DNA of 64,000 nt. It comes from Theobroma cacao. Lineage: Eukaryota > Streptophyta > Magnoliopsida > Malvales > Malvaceae. Position numbers and translations under genes: made by a program. The stretch's first letter is position 1; each line of letters opens with the position of its first letter. The notes under the pieces are model-generated. The model did no database searches and was not told the origin of the DNA. It saw nothing but the letters and a program-made list of their open reading frames with translations. Location: assembly GCF_000208745.1 (NCBI RefSeq), contig NC_030855.1, positions 17,768,291 to 17,832,290 of the forward strand. Direction: 5' to 3'. Of this stretch, positions 24,118 through 37,188 are shown one piece after another.

Positions 24118-24798
24118 CTATATTCTGAGTTTGTCCAAATTAACCCTAGACGACCCACCAAATTCACTCTCCACCTCCAAAGCCAAACCCACTTCCCCGA
24201 ACCTTCTCAATCCTTTACTCAACACTTTCACCACATACTGCCCTACTCTTTTCCTGGACCCCACTCCATTTTCCTTCATCAATCCACATATCCTGACCGT
24301 TGATTCTCTCCTCCCAGCCCCTACAACACCCTTTATCAACCTCACAAGCGCCTTCTCATCATCGCACTCGATTGCTTCCATCTCCCCAATCAACCCGTCA
24401 ATCTCGCCCCCCAGTTGGCTCCTGGCCAACGCCGTGACAACATCAGCGTACAAAGTCAAGTGTAGAGGCGGGTATTCTGATCGGACGGTCGAGAGCACGT
24501 GGAGGGCGAGGATGCATTGGTCTTGGCGTAGGAGTTCGAGTAGAGTGGCGAGGAGGTCGGATTTGATGAGGCGGGAGAGGGAAGGGAGTTGGGTATTCGT
24601 CGTCGTTGGTGAAGAGTTTCGATAGGCCCGTTTGAGGGACTGGATGGCTTGGATTGCTTCTGTGCTTAAGATGCGGCCTTTGACGAGAGGTCCACGATTG
24701 TCTCGTGGACCGCAACGTATCGGAGTGAAGCTTCTCTGGGTGGGGATGGGGTAGAGAGAATAGAGTGCAGTGAGATTGAAACAAAGATAGGAAGCCAT
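24118..24798 (-). CDS. THA8-like short PPR protein, chloroplast
   Basis: A single uninterrupted frame of 226 residues, starting at the ATG at 24798 (MASYLCFNLTALYSL) with a serine/threonine-rich, acid-poor N-terminus suited to a plastid transit peptide. The core KGRILSTEAIQAIQSLKRA, SDLLATLLELLRQDQCILAL and YADVVTALARSQ matches the THYLAKOID ASSEMBLY 8 type of short PPR protein. In the family these have only a few PPR motifs and support splicing of particular chloroplast group II introns. The lack of introns is usual for PPR genes. Its stop is 514 bp before the PEX2 start, and a tRNA gene lies 151 bp upstream on the same strand. The assignment rests on recalled family motifs. Confidence 0.88.
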   Translation of the reverse strand: MASYLCFNLTALYSLYPIPTQRSFTPIRCGPRDNRGPLVKGRILSTEAIQAIQSLKRAYRNSSPTTTNTQLPSLSRLIKSDLLATLLELLRQDQCILALHVLSTVRSEYPPLHLTLYADVVTALARSQLGGEIDGLIGEMEAIECDDEKALVRLIKGVVGAGRRESTVRICGLMKENGVGSRKRVGQYVVKVLSKGLRRFGEVGLALEVESEFGGSSRVNLDKLRI

Positions 24799-24940
24799 CA
24801 AAAAAATGGAGGGATTTTTGCGAAAGCCTTAAAGGATAAAAAGGGGTTTATCTTTTTCCATTTTAGTAGGCCGTTTTGATTGGTGAAAGACGATTTTACC
24901 CTTGTTGGGACGCAAGTGAATATAAAAAAGGAAGATATAC

Positions 24941-24944
24941 AAAA
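24941..24944 (-). terminator. Pol III terminator of tRNA-Ser
   Basis: TTTT on the minus strand, five bases beyond the discriminator base, is the expected Pol III stop. Confidence 0.7.
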
Positions 24945-24949
24945 GACAG

Positions 24950-25031
24950 CGTCGACAGCAGGATTCGAACCTGCGCAGGACAAGCCCAACAGATTTCGAG
25001 TCTGTCTCCTTAACCACTCGGACATATCGAC
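24950..25031 (-). tRNA. tRNA-Ser (CGA)
   Basis: An 82-nt gene without intron. The 5' GTCGATA pairs with 3' TGTCGAC (one G-T pair), followed by discriminator G. It has the D-arm GAGTGGTTAAG, an anticodon stem ACAGA/TCTGT with loop CTCGAAA (anticodon CGA at 24998-24996), the long variable arm of a serine tRNA, and the T-loop GGTTCGAATCC. It reads UCG codons. Upstream on the minus strand lie an AT-rich tract and a CCAAAA motif, as in plant Pol III tRNA genes. Confidence 0.95.
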
Positions 25032-28000
25032 GGAAGCACTCTATTTTGGCTGAAATATAAAAAAAAATTATTCTTCTTTAAAATAATGAGCTCAGAAGGT
25101 GGGCCTAAACAACGGGCCATTCTTGACAGCTCAATGCATCATGGGCCTGGTTGACAGGCTACTTTAACAACTCAAAGGAAATTCTATACCAATGGTTGAA
25201 GACATGGAGCCCATGTCACACGTTGGCTTGACCACAGTAGCACACTTTCCCTCATGGTCCTTGTAACTTTCCATAATCGCCTAATTGCAAAATATAAATG
25301 GGAGAGAATGCAATAAAAAGGATACAGACTGATTAGTTTTTTATTTTTTTTGGCTATGTCAATTAATTATCAAAAATTGTTTTAATGAGTGTCCCAAAAG
25401 CACTTTTTAAGGTCAATTAAATCAATATTTATAATAATATTTTTGCATTAAAAGTAGAATAAGTTGATGGTTAATGTGATGAATGAATTTTAATATATTA
25501 ACAGAAGATATTCCCAAATATAGTAAATTTAAAGAGTGTCAGTAAGGCACCCTTAGCAAATCCTAATTAAATATTATTGATAGGGTAAGGATGAGATGCC
25601 ATTGCCCATTAAACCCAAATAGGATTGTGAAAGTGAGAAGTCACACTCTGCAGCTCATTAATTGCTACTGCTGTATCTGTTTAGCAATTTCACCAAACAT
25701 AAAAGTTGTTCTGAGAGTAGTAAAGATTTCCTGTTTTTCTCTTTGAGTATCTTTTATTGTTGTAACCTGTAATATCATCCACCATTATTTTGTGGAAATG
25801 AAGAAAGCACCCACCTCTAGTCTTAACAATGTGTTAGTATTTATTGTATTTCAGTGTCTTACAGGTTTAACTTATTAGCCCTGTCGCTTCTGCGTAACTT
25901 TTTCTCGTAACATTCAACTTTCAGTGGTACGTACGTTCAAGAGCCGATATTATCATCATGTCCAAACTTATTGCTATTTCCATTGCCATGTCATTGATTT
26001 CTGACGAATAGTTAGCTCTGTTCATTTTGGAATCATATTGCTCAACCATTCACTCTCCATTTATCATTGTAGGATTTCACTTTTTTGAGCCGAAGATTTC
26101 TTCTCTACCACTTCCACATGAAATTTTTCTCATGTTATTGTTGATTTTTTTTTTTTAATTTATGAATAAAGGGCACGAGTATAAGCAATTGAGGTCGGTA
26201 GCAAACAGACAAAACCAAGGCAGCCAATGCTATTCTGACATGCGGGGAAATGGAAAAAAAAAACATGGTGGAATTTGGCTTCCATATCCAAATCCAATTT
26301 TCGGGTTAGATTTTCTCATAAATGATTTCTACAACAGACAATGGTGGAGCTAGGCGCTTTGCACTGCTTGCTCACCACAAACAAGTATAGGCAGCAAGCT
26401 TAATAATTCAATAAGTGAATAGGAAAACAATAAAAGAGTGTGGGGGAGGAGCAGAGAAGAAGAAAATATCAGCCATCTTTTTTGGTTTCATTCTGCAACC
26501 AATATGTGCCTACTAATTATTACATGGTGCTGTTAGATTACATGGAGTTCTCATGCTATAATTATCAAAACATACCTAAAACTATTTGGAAGTTGACACT
26601 TTCCTCAAATCCGACAATGCAATCAGGATATGTGGTTTATTTTGGCTAGTACATATATTCCATAGCTTCCATTTTCTGTGTGCCGCCTGTAATTAGGTTT
26701 GCATCGTTGTCGGATTAAGCACCAAGGAATAAACACGATATCTATATATATATATTTCATTTAAAACTCTAACCAATTCTCAATATATAACATTTCTTGA
26801 TAGGTTTTCTTATGTTCTTTTCATTGATTGATTTTGCCATATCAAATGGTCAAAACGATCAAAATGCTTAAGCAGAATATCTAGAATTTGCAAACGCTTT
26901 TTCCATTCATGCATGGTCCATCTGCAAACTATTCCCAGATTTTAATGCGTGACAGATGTTTTCATGTCCTAACCATTATATGATAATAATTCCTGATATC
27001 TACCCTTCAACCAAGCCATCTTTAATATGGAGATTATAAGTTGCAGAAGCCAGAACAATATTATGGCAGTGCCATAATATGTTTCACAAATTTTCTCTGA
27101 TATGAACATTTCACCTCTTTGAATAATGATGCTGTTTGTTCGGAATGGCGTATATTAGCCTAAAATCTAAATTAAAAGCCCTTTTGTCTTTAATGGAAAT
27201 TCACTAATTCATCAGGATACAGATCCGAAAGTAGATTCTGGTGCCAAATTCATTGCACTAAACAATGTAGATCAATCATATTATTTCTATGAATCTGAAT
27301 AACAATGTATTGTTTAGTAGCAGCTCAGCAGTGATTTTAAATTAACAAACCTTCTGGCTAAAGCTGGCGGCTAACTTTGACAATGAAGATGCATTTATAT
27401 GGCTTAGCCTGGCTAAAAAATCCATGCCATATTTTTGTTCTGTCATGCAGCATAATTAGGTTCACATCATTGTCTTTGAACATTAATGAGTAAACATGCT
27501 GCATTCAATCTGTCACTTATGCTTTACGAAATGCCTTTTGTTAGCTTACTTTAAGCCTTCATTGACCACATTTAAGTTCAAATCGATTATGTTTTTCATG
27601 AAAGCTCCCCTCTCTTAATCTTTGATTAGTGTGCTGCATAAGCATAATTGCAGAAAAATGAACTGGCACATCTTAACTAGGTCTGGCACAATAAACTAAC
27701 AGCTGCCATAATAATCATAACAATGGAAATTTATGGTTCGGGACAGAGTCATAAATATGGAATTTTGTCCCTCTCTTCTTGATTTATGTTGGTGAATAAT
27801 GGTAGAAATACTTAACATCTTACATGTTCTGCAAGTCATTTCCAGGGACCTACTGTTATCGCTATCGATGAGGTGTTGCTAACTGACGCCAGAACTTTCA
27901 TCCTTAATTGAATGATTCATACATACAGCTAGTCCTCACCAATAATTCAATTCTATCCATAGTGCAGTGTAAATAGAAATCAAGAGCACAGGGAAAATAA

Positions 28001-30045
28001 TCAATCTTGTGGGCTTAAGGGGTTGCATGTCTGCTTTGAAACCAAAAAAAGGCTGAAGACACCAAATCAAAGAGCCTGCCAAAATTTCCCTGTTGTTTGT
28101 TTGGTAAGGACGTGGCCATTATGTCTTGATTCAGTTTTTTTTTTTTTTTTGTTTTCCACATGAATTGTGAACAAAAATGTTTCATTCTTTCTCCTTGACT
28201 AATTAAGTCCATAATTCTTGCTGCATGCTGCACCTAGTCTCCAATTTGTACTGTTTAGTTCTAGCCCTCCTCAAAACACGTTAGCTCCCTAAAGCTTGGG
28301 TTGATTTCGACTTATTTATCAACACTGTTTGATCAACAAAAATTTGATCAGTCATTTTAGAACCTCCACAACACTCAGGAGTTGCAATCAATAAAAGAAA
28401 TTCCAGTATATTTTTATGAATGGAGTCACTGTTTCTTGTTTAAAGTGGGTTTGAGTGTTGGATGTGTAAGCGATAGAGCCTTTGAGAAATGTACTGGCTA
28501 AAAAAGCATTTCGGACGAAAAGATAATGGAGGCACTTTGAGGTATTCAAAATGAATTCCAAATGCTTGGAAAACAAACTGAATTTTCTCTGTTCATTGAA
28601 AGAAACAATTCGGAAAAAGCAATGGCTGCCAACCTTGTCTAAGTTTAGATTGATCCAGAGAGTTTACTGGTAAGGCGGCGCAACCCGGATTAAAACCAAC
28701 AACTTACTCGTTAAAAAAGAAAAACAAAATTAAAGCATGAATGCATGATTGTTACAGCAAATTATTAGGATTCCTACAATTGCATGTATTCATGTTTCCA
28801 TAGGCAGACATGAGAATTTACGCAGCGATCAAATATACGTGGTTATATCGCCTATCAGGGTATCTAACAAAAGCAAAAGGTCGCAATCATGCTGCTACTG
28901 TTATTGCTATGATCAACAGACCATCATTTTCATCTGCCATAACCAAAACAAAATTCGTTGGTGTAAATCTATTATTCTTATTCTTTCTTAGTATTTATTC
29001 ATATGTAGCTCATTTAACATACAAAATCAAGGGGAAAGAACCATATCAAATGATAAATCAAATCACCCAATCTCTACTTAAGTAATTAAAGAAAAGAAAA
29101 GAAAATCTCATCAAATACAATTTTATATATAGTTATATATATATATATATATATAATATGTAATAGTATTATTTTATTTTTGGAATAAAATTATTTGCAA
29201 TTAAATTGACTTCTTTCGAATTTTGGTCCGCCTCTTGGANTATATATATATGTAGTTGGACAAAAAAACATGACAGACAGGACATGACTAATATGGGACG
29301 ATCGTAACTATACGTAATCTGTCCTTAAATTAATAATGTGGAAGCAGTGAGAATGTTTCAGCAGAGAATTTTTGGATGGAATATTGAGGAACAGGTGGAA
29401 TCCCCTTTTGGAGGGGAGGTGGGCGCATATGCATTGCTCATCAAAGGTTTAGCAATCTGGTGAACACTGTAGCTATGGTGCGGGACAAATGGGACCCATA
29501 CATATATATATATATATAGCGTATATATATATATACACATGCAAGTATATATCACCTTTGAGTACATGATTAATATATCTGTATGCTTTTTGGCAAAACA
29601 AAACCAAATGGAAAATACATTAAAGTGGATGACACTTACTGTCTGATATCATATTTGAATGTTATACACATAAAATAATAATTATTTTTTATTTTTAAAA
29701 TATTTAATTTTTTTACAAATTATGTTGCAGGCCCAATGATCATTACCAGTGCCTTGATCCTCTTCAAGGACACACGCTTGAAAACCTGCTGGTGGGATGA
29801 GGGATCTAAATATCTAATATCTTGTGCCACCACATTGCCACGTGGGCCCATCCAAATGGTGGACCTTACTTAGAGCAGTCTTGTTCTTGTTTGTGCTCAT
29901 AGTCAAACATAGCGGCGGTGAGGGATTTCTTCTTTCTCCTACTATTACACAAATATTCTTCCATAATTACACCAAACATTTCACAAAAAAAAAATATTGT
30001 TTTTACGTTAAAGGCAATGCTTCTTAACTATGGCCATAAATAGTG
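25032..30045. other. 5-kb intergenic region, no gene recognised
   Basis: Only short frames without recognisable domains. It contains a perfect 23-bp palindrome at 27058-27080, AT microsatellites (about 26741-26752, 29127-29157 and 29500-29540) and one unknown base at 29240. No tRNA or known small RNA was found by eye. Confidence 0.5.
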
Positions 30046-31610
30046 ATTGGTCAAACTATCATGAGAGTCTTTGTATTATAAAGTTTTCTTCATTTTATTT
30101 CTTTTACTTAAAATTAATTAATTTAATTTATGTATTCTGACATTTTGTGCAATTAGATCCTCCTGCCTAATGCCATTCAAATTGACCGTTAATATTGCCT
30201 ACGTGTTAGACAACTCTTAAATAGCTTTGACATGTCAGGAAAAAAATTTTGGACAAAAGAAACTTGTATGATGTCAATCTTACTAGTATTATATTATAAG
30301 AATTAAATTAAACAAAATATTATATTATAAAAATTAAATTAAACAAAATATTATAATATAAATATTAAATTAAACAAAACTCTATAGTACAGAGACTTCG
30401 TGGATACTTTTATCATTTTTTATTTCACATTACAAATGAGCATGTTGGCTTTCCTTATAAGCTCAAATAGTGTATAAAGTGTAAAAAAAATCTTGAAACA
30501 TTGTAATTGAATGCAATTTTTGCTTATAATATTGAAATAATGTAGCAATTTTTGCGATTTGTTTACAGCACTCCTCCATTAGTAGCTCCAACAGCAAATA
30601 TAGTTGCTCCATCAGTAAAAGATTTCTTCTTTTGGCTCTGACTTTTCTTTCTACTTGTCCGACCCTAGAAATGTAAATGATACCAACTAACCAACAATAA
30701 ATAAAGCAATGAATAAACCAAGAAAATAATCTAAATCATTAACCTATAAATTGAGGGATCCCAACATTGGAAGTTTTGGCCTATTGTGACCTTCTTGACG
30801 GCAAATACTACATTTCATCTTCCAATCCTCGACATGTTTGTCTTTTGTTGACCTTCACATGATTCTCTTCTCCTATCCTTTTTGGATCTTTTAACAGATT
30901 TCTTCACATACGAAGGTAATGTAGCTTCCACATTCCTTTTAGGTGAAAACATTGAGCCTTTAACAAGATGGAGCATCTACTCATATACCTTCAAGTATTC
31001 ACTTCTCTTATAACAATTAGCCAAACAACTTGTTGGATCCTCTTCTTCATAAGTGATAGCCTTTGTCGCATGTTGGCATGGCAGTCATATTATACGCAAA
31101 AATTACAAAAAATGCTACAACATTTCATATTATAAGTAAAAATTACATTTAACTACGGTGTTTCAAAATTTTCATACACTTTATGCACTATTTCAACATA
31201 TAGTAAGGGTTAACATTTTTATATGTAATGTGACATAAATAATGGTAAAAGTATCCACGAAGTCCCTATATTATAGAGGTTTGTTCAATTTAGTCCATAT
31301 ATTATGACATTTTGTTCAATTTAATCTTTATAATATAACGATTTGTTTATTTCAATCCTTATGACATGGCACTAGAAAACTAACATGAAGAAAAATTTTT
31401 TTGCCAATTTTTTTTTTAACATGTCAATATTGTTTGACACATCAACGTCACATCAATAACGCGAACGATTAATTTAGACGACTTCAGGCAAGAGGACCCA
31501 ATTGCATAAACTGTTAGAATACAGGGACTGAATTGACTAGTTTTTAGTTAGAGAGACTAATTTGAAGGAAAAAGCTATAATACAAGGACTTCTTACGTAA
31601 GTTGACCAAT
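30046..31610 (-). mobile_element. MULE (Mutator-like) remnant with about 517-bp terminal inverted repeats
   Basis: The left end (ATTGGTCAAAC, with GTCTTTGTATTATA soon after) is mirrored by the right end (ATTGGTCAACT with GTCCTTGTATTATA, read inward). The arms remain alignable to about 30562 on the left and 31090 on the right, including TCCACGAAGTC near the middle of each. The centre carries the C-terminal part of a MuDR-type transposase on the minus strand. Arms of several hundred bases plus a MuDR transposase define a TIR-MULE. No clear 9-bp target duplication was found and most of the transposase is missing, so it cannot move by itself. The left arm contains a 31-bp AT-rich unit repeated about three times (30289-30380). 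Confidence 0.82.
30563..31089 (-). pseudogene. MuDR transposase C-terminal fragment (SWIM zinc finger)
   Basis: On the minus strand from about 31084 the frame reads LPCQHATKAITYEEEDPTSC and continues CYKRSEYLKVYE, the second half of the SWIM-type C..C..CxH zinc finger and the following tail of MULE transposases. A stop follows KVYE. After a frame change, a CCHC-like knuckle (KCSICRQEGHNRPKLP, about 30780-30823) lacks its last cysteine. The catalytic DDE domain is absent, so the piece is an internal-deletion relic. Confidence 0.8.
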
Positions 31611-33050
31611 TTTAATTGTATTAATAGAAAATAAAATATTATTTTTTTGTTTCAAATTGAATATTAATTTTTCAAATATCACAAAATTTTAACAATGAGT
31701 TATTTTGTTTTTTATTTTACAAATATAGATATTTAATTTGAAACAGAGAATATTACTTAATGTGATAATTTTAAATGTAGTAATAAAAAAACTAGGTGAT
31801 ATATCTTAAATGAAAATTCTTTTAATAAAAAACATTACTGAAATTGTTAAAACCAATATAATGTGAATGAACATGATACAAAAACAATGATTAACCCTAA
31901 TCAAGAGAGCATGGAATTTGCAATGAAAATGAGACATATTAATACTACTATCATTAATTCAAGCCTGGATCTAATCCCATCACTCTTTCCTGTATTTATT
32001 TTATGGATTGATCATTTAATTATCCATTCAGTGAGGATCGAGGTTGCATTAAATTAGAAAGACGAGTCAATTCCAGGCTAGTAGCTTTATGTCTTTTTTG
32101 ACCAACTAATGACTTTGCGAAGATGAATAAAACAAAATTCTTGACCAGAAAGGTGAAAATAAATAAACCCCGACCCCGTCCCAAAAGGCAAAAAGAAAAC
32201 TCAAAATTATTTGAGACAGTGTGCCAAACCTACATATATAGCTGAGAGAGATATTGATGTAATAATTAATATTGCCCTGTGCATTGTACGAGTAGTTATC
32301 CCTATAAGGAGGGACCAAAAATGTGTTGCTGCTAATCAAAAGTGATAGTACTAAAGCAGCCCCCGATGGCGTGGGGGACATCTGGGGCACCATTCTCATT
32401 TAAGTAACTTGCTAATTAATGCCCTTCCATTAATTATCATCACGCAAAAAGCATCCAAAATATGCATATGTTTGTAATTTCTTTTATGAAAATATTACCA
32501 AATACGATCCGGTTCCCAGATATCTACTAATAGTTTTCAAAGAGGTATCAGTCGTGTACCCTTTGGCCGGAATGATCCTGTCCGTTGGGTTTTTATATTT
32601 ATTCAGAGCTGTCATCAACAAAAATCAATATAAGTTACATTTGTGGAGAAAGTGATTAAATTTAGCAATAAAAATGTGACAAATCCAATTACTGATTTTA
32701 TGAGTTCAGTTTTGAATATATAGATAGAGATGGAGAATCAAGCACCCAAGATAAGTAGCCAGTCTGTCGGTCTGAGAGTGAAAGAAATCAAAATTTAAAG
32801 GCGATCATTATAAGCATGCTTCAGATTATTGCTATCTCTTTCTTTCTTGCGGATTGGACAGGATCTTGTACGTGGAGATTATGCAAGCTTTGCACACTTT
32901 ATAATATTCACATTAAATCCTAAAAAGTTGATTTCCTTCACATATTCAATTCAACCTAACAAAAATTTTTCAACAGAGACATTATGGTATTGGGGAAGCA
33001 GCCCCCTCACGCCAAATAGAAAGATAAAATAAATATATAAATATACATAC

Positions 33051-33091
<41 letters not shown>

Positions 33092-33140
33092 NNNNNNNNN
33101 NNNNNNNNNNNNNNNNNNNNNNNAAATAAATAATAATAAT

Positions 33141-33191
<51 letters not shown>

Positions 33192-34099
33192 GCATTCTTG
33201 ATTACACCTACCAGGTGGCAGCTCTCTAGTGGGGGTGGCTTTACAAAGTGATGCGATAAACTCAGCCTTCCATTCAAAATACACCCAATTATTACCTATT
33301 GTCTGCTCACTTTTGGCCCAAACATTTTAATGGAAAAAAATGCATTTTATGGGGCTTCAGAAGTTGAAAGTTGGAGAAAGAACTAAAAAAAAAGCTTTGA
33401 GAAAGGGGTTTTCACATTTATTAATTAATTTACTTTTTCCATTTATTCTAATAAATTTTGAATTTCAGACATACGCTTTTAAGGTTGGAAACAATATCAT
33501 AAAATATAGTATAAATACAAGAAAAAGGGCTACATTGTTTTATTTGGATAACTAAGTAGAAAGGCTACATTGATTGTAAAAGAATGTAAAAAGGTTCAAA
33601 TGACCATGATGTAACTCTAATTCTCTGCAAAAATAAAATTATTTGTGTTATTAAAATAATATTAAATTTGATAATTAGACAACACTTTTTGAGTATGAAT
33701 CCTTATGGAATTTTTTATTGAAGTGGACAGATCAATAAGCAGCAGACAGAATAAAAAGAAGAAATTTATTGGTAATTACTATTTAAAAACAAAGAAAATT
33801 GTTTACCGCATTTGGTGTTACAGATGAGTGCTTTTTTTAATTGTAAAAATTTCATTTGACTGCTATGGTGATATCTCTTTAAAATTGCCTTACATTACGT
33901 CATTGCGTACAATAGACAAAATAATTCAAAAAAAAGTCAACTTGTGTTACCACGTGAAGTAGCCCAGTGTAACTTAGAATGAGTGACAAACTTACTTCAT
34001 TTTAAGGAGATGATGAAAGTAATTTTGAGATAAGTGATGGGAATTTTAAGTTAATTATACTTTTGAGAAGTCTCGAAGAATTTGAAGTAATAGTTTAAA
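31611..34099. other. intergenic region with AT microsatellite and assembly gap
   Basis: No gene was recognised. A TA run at about 33050-33091 leads into 32 unknown bases (33092-33123), followed by AATAAT repeats and another TA run to about 33187. Confidence 0.6.
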
Positions 34100-34944
34100 T
34101 ATCACTACAAAAAAGTAAGATCTTATTAATGGAAATTTTTGTCAATAAGAGGAATTATCAATAAAAATATCAATGAAAAGTTTCGTCGGTTGTCAGTTGA
34201 AAATGCTGTTGTCGAAAAAGGTAAATTTATCAGTAACAGAATATTTCATCGATAACTTATCGACTGAAATTTTCATCAAGAATTTTGTTGACAAAGACAC
34301 GGACCCATCCGTTGGAATGTCATCAGTAAGGAGAAAAATTAATCGATAAATTCCGTTGGTAAAAATACTAACGAATTTAGACCTCTCAGAATTTCGTTGG
34401 TAAAAATATCGACAAATTTAGACTCGTCAGAAATTCCGTCGATGGTTACTGACGGAACTATTTGCTCGGCAATTCTGTTTGAAAATACCAACAAAATTGT
34501 CAACAAATAGCCAACAAATTTTGTTTGGAAGCTTACAAGCATTATCTGTCATCAATGGCAATAATTCGATCGATATTTTGTCAATATTTTATATAAATTT
34601 CATCGGCAAAGGATGAATTTCATCGGTGATTCTATCAGTAAATGATGAAATTCACCACTAAATGATGAAATCCGTCTGTAATACTTGTAGAACTTTTTTT
34701 TTTGGTTCAAATTTTGTCATGTTCGTAATAAAATCATTATGTGATGTTATTATTGATAAAGTAAACATATAGCAAACACAAAAATGCATATATATAGAAA
34801 AAAATGAAAATGTAATTCAAATGTAAACATCCGAATGTAAACATTTGATAAAAATTCAAACATAAACATCTAATAAAAGTGCAAATCTTACTAAGGGGGT
34901 GGGGGTGGCTGCTGTTGCTACTATAATGGAGGATACGACTCCGA

Positions 34945-35330
34945 CTACTGTGATGAGAAAGGCCCAGAGGTGTTTGACAATCTCTTCGATCTAATTACCT
35001 GAATCAACAAGTCACTAAATCTATTAAAAGACGTTTTCAAGTCCTTGACGTCGATAACCAATTCCTTATAACCCTCAGGCTCAAGCACAAGAGGCAAAGG
35101 AGGTGGTGTAACGGTAAGGCCATAAGCAGACCCAAACGTCACCGATACAGTTAGAAGTCTCTAAGCAAGGACTTTGGTGCCAAATCCATAAACGTGGGTC
35201 CTAGTGTTGGTGCGCCCTCCAATGGCCTCGGTCCATGCCTTTAGATCAAACTCCAATTGGGTCGATAGCTTGTCATCATACTTTTGCGATGTTGTCGAAG
35301 TGTATGATTCCTATAAATAGAAATGCAATT
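34945..35330 (-). pseudogene. CACTA second-gene remnant (Transposase_24-like)
   Basis: Minus-strand fragments read LSTQLEFDLKAWTEAIGGAP (about 35280-35210) and, after a frame break, GSAYGLTVTPPPLPLVLEPE and DLKTSFNRFSDLLIQV. The Trp-Thr-Glu-x-x-Gly-Gly block and the spacing before a proline-rich then coiled segment recall the plant Transposase_24 (Ptta/En/Spm) proteins. Stops and frame shifts make it non-functional. Confidence 0.55.
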
Positions 35331-36741
35331 AAAAATTATTAAGTTATTGAATCGGTCAGCAACATATATGTCGAATATATACATGTGTGTGTGTATATAT
35401 ATATATATATACATGTATGTGTATATATATACACATATATAAACACATATTACTTACATAGACATTTTTGGACTTGTTGTCCACAAATTGTCCAATACCC
35501 TTCTATCGCTTGTGAGTGCATTCGAAGAAGTTGGAGAACATGACCTAGTGTTGCTTTTCCTTTTCCTGTAATCATAAAAACAGGTTAACAACATAAACAA
35601 TAGTATTATTAAAGTGAATGATTTTTTGTAGTGTTTAAATAAAAGTACATAGCAGCCACTTCTGGTATAGGGTGAAAGGCAAATAACTATTGATATGTTT
35701 TGCCACATTGCTGTCCTTTTCAGTCAAGCGATTCTACCTAACCTTGTAAGAGCATAACTGCCATTCGGGGCCTGGACCATACGTCATCAACTAGTTTCTC
35801 TCATACCTCAGTAATAAGCCAAGATACCGCCTTACCCTTCATCAATACGAGATAGACATCGGGGTCGCTTGTTTACTTCTTGGCCTTGTCGCACTCATCC
35901 CCTAATAGGTCCTTGAGGTAGTCCTTACAAATCTTCTCCCATATAGACCAGACGTCTATTGCATTTATAGCAACCCATGTAAAAGATTCTTACATCCAAG
36001 AAAAATATATATTAGTATGGGAAATTATCCAATGTTATACACTAATACTATATCCTTACGTTACCTCAAATTTTCGCCACATGTTATCCTTGTGCTTATG
36101 AAGAACCTACCTCCATATCGACCAAGGTCCACTGAAGTTGCTCTTGATAATTCGCGTAATCGTTAGAGTAACATCAGTCTCCTTAAAAGTATTACAAAAT
36201 AAACTTATTGTTAGTAAAATGTATAAATTAATTAACTAAATTGACTACATTTAATTAATGACATAAATTGGAGTAAAGGAACTTACCTATCTCTTAGAGG
36301 ATGTAGAAATATCTGTCGGTCCGAATAAGTCAGAGTCGACAAACAAAAACTCAACCCTCTACCTTTAAACTATGACATGTTGAACGCCATAGTAACGTTT
36401 GAAGTGGGGGTTTCCAACTGGAGTAGTCGAACTCTGCATCGGTACCTCTGCTTGTACCAGAATAATATCTATCATTGCAAGTGGAGTCTATGGTCTGAGA
36501 AGAGGAGGCGACGAATGTTGCCGTACAAAATGTCGAGCAACCGAAGGGCCTGCTACTATTGGGTCAAAAGCAATCCTTCATCTTCTTCTTCACCGTAACC
36601 ATGTATGTCCAATAAAAAGAAAAATATACAATTGTTAGTATAACTATAAAAAATAGAATATGCATATAAACATTAATTTAAATGTCATAGTCGAAATAAT
36701 AAATTTGTATAATTTTTTTTAAAAAAAAAACAAAAGATCCA

Positions 36742-37188
36742 TCAATCATCATCGGAATAAGGTAACTCATTTTCTTCGTTCTCATATTCATAATCATCGG
36801 TATCGTTTTTATCTTGTTCGTCTGATTCTTCCTTTGTCTCATCGTATTCTTCTTCAACTTCATCATCTTCTTCATTATGTTCAATATCCTCCATCGTATT
36901 AACCTCTTCATATTCACCAGTAAGAAGAATTGTATTATTGTCAATGTTGACCGAACTATGATCAAATTGTGAATTGAAGGAAGCTTCATCTTCTTGATTC
37001 ACCTTTTTGTTAAGGTCAGTCATTTCCCAATCACTTTGCTCATTGTCCATAATGGGAAATCGACTTTGAGCTTTCGTTTTGAACATTACCCACCAATCCG
37101 TCAATCTCTTTTGTTTGATGGATATGGAATGTAGTACAATTGAGTTACTTGTTCGGCTAAAATAAAAGGCTCATGGCTAGCAAGAATT
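36742..37188 (-). pseudogene. TNP2-type CACTA transposase C-terminus
   Basis: From 37188 the minus strand reads ILASHEPFILAEQVTQLYYI, then shifts frame to TDWWVMFKTKAQSRFP, followed by a long acidic tail (EDDEVEEEYDETKEE and similar). The FILAxQxxQxFY and DWWVVxK blocks resemble the end of plant TNP2/DUF4216-type transposases. The upstream catalytic part is missing: across the nested LTR element only subterminal repeats are found, so a deletion removed it. Confidence 0.6.

Noticed and set aside
24083..24625. 180-residue plus-strand frame
   Set aside because: It is antisense to the THA8-like gene, whose minus-strand frame carries clear family motifs; the plus-strand translation is low-complexity.
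26650..27530. Diverged duplication (TAATTAGGTT-type blocks near 26690 and 27455)
   Set aside because: Similarity is limited to about 30 bases with many mismatches and does not extend, so it is not distinguishable from chance.
36377..36638. Plus-strand frames inside the CACTA element
   Set aside because: Antisense to the degraded TNPA-type region, with no independent support.
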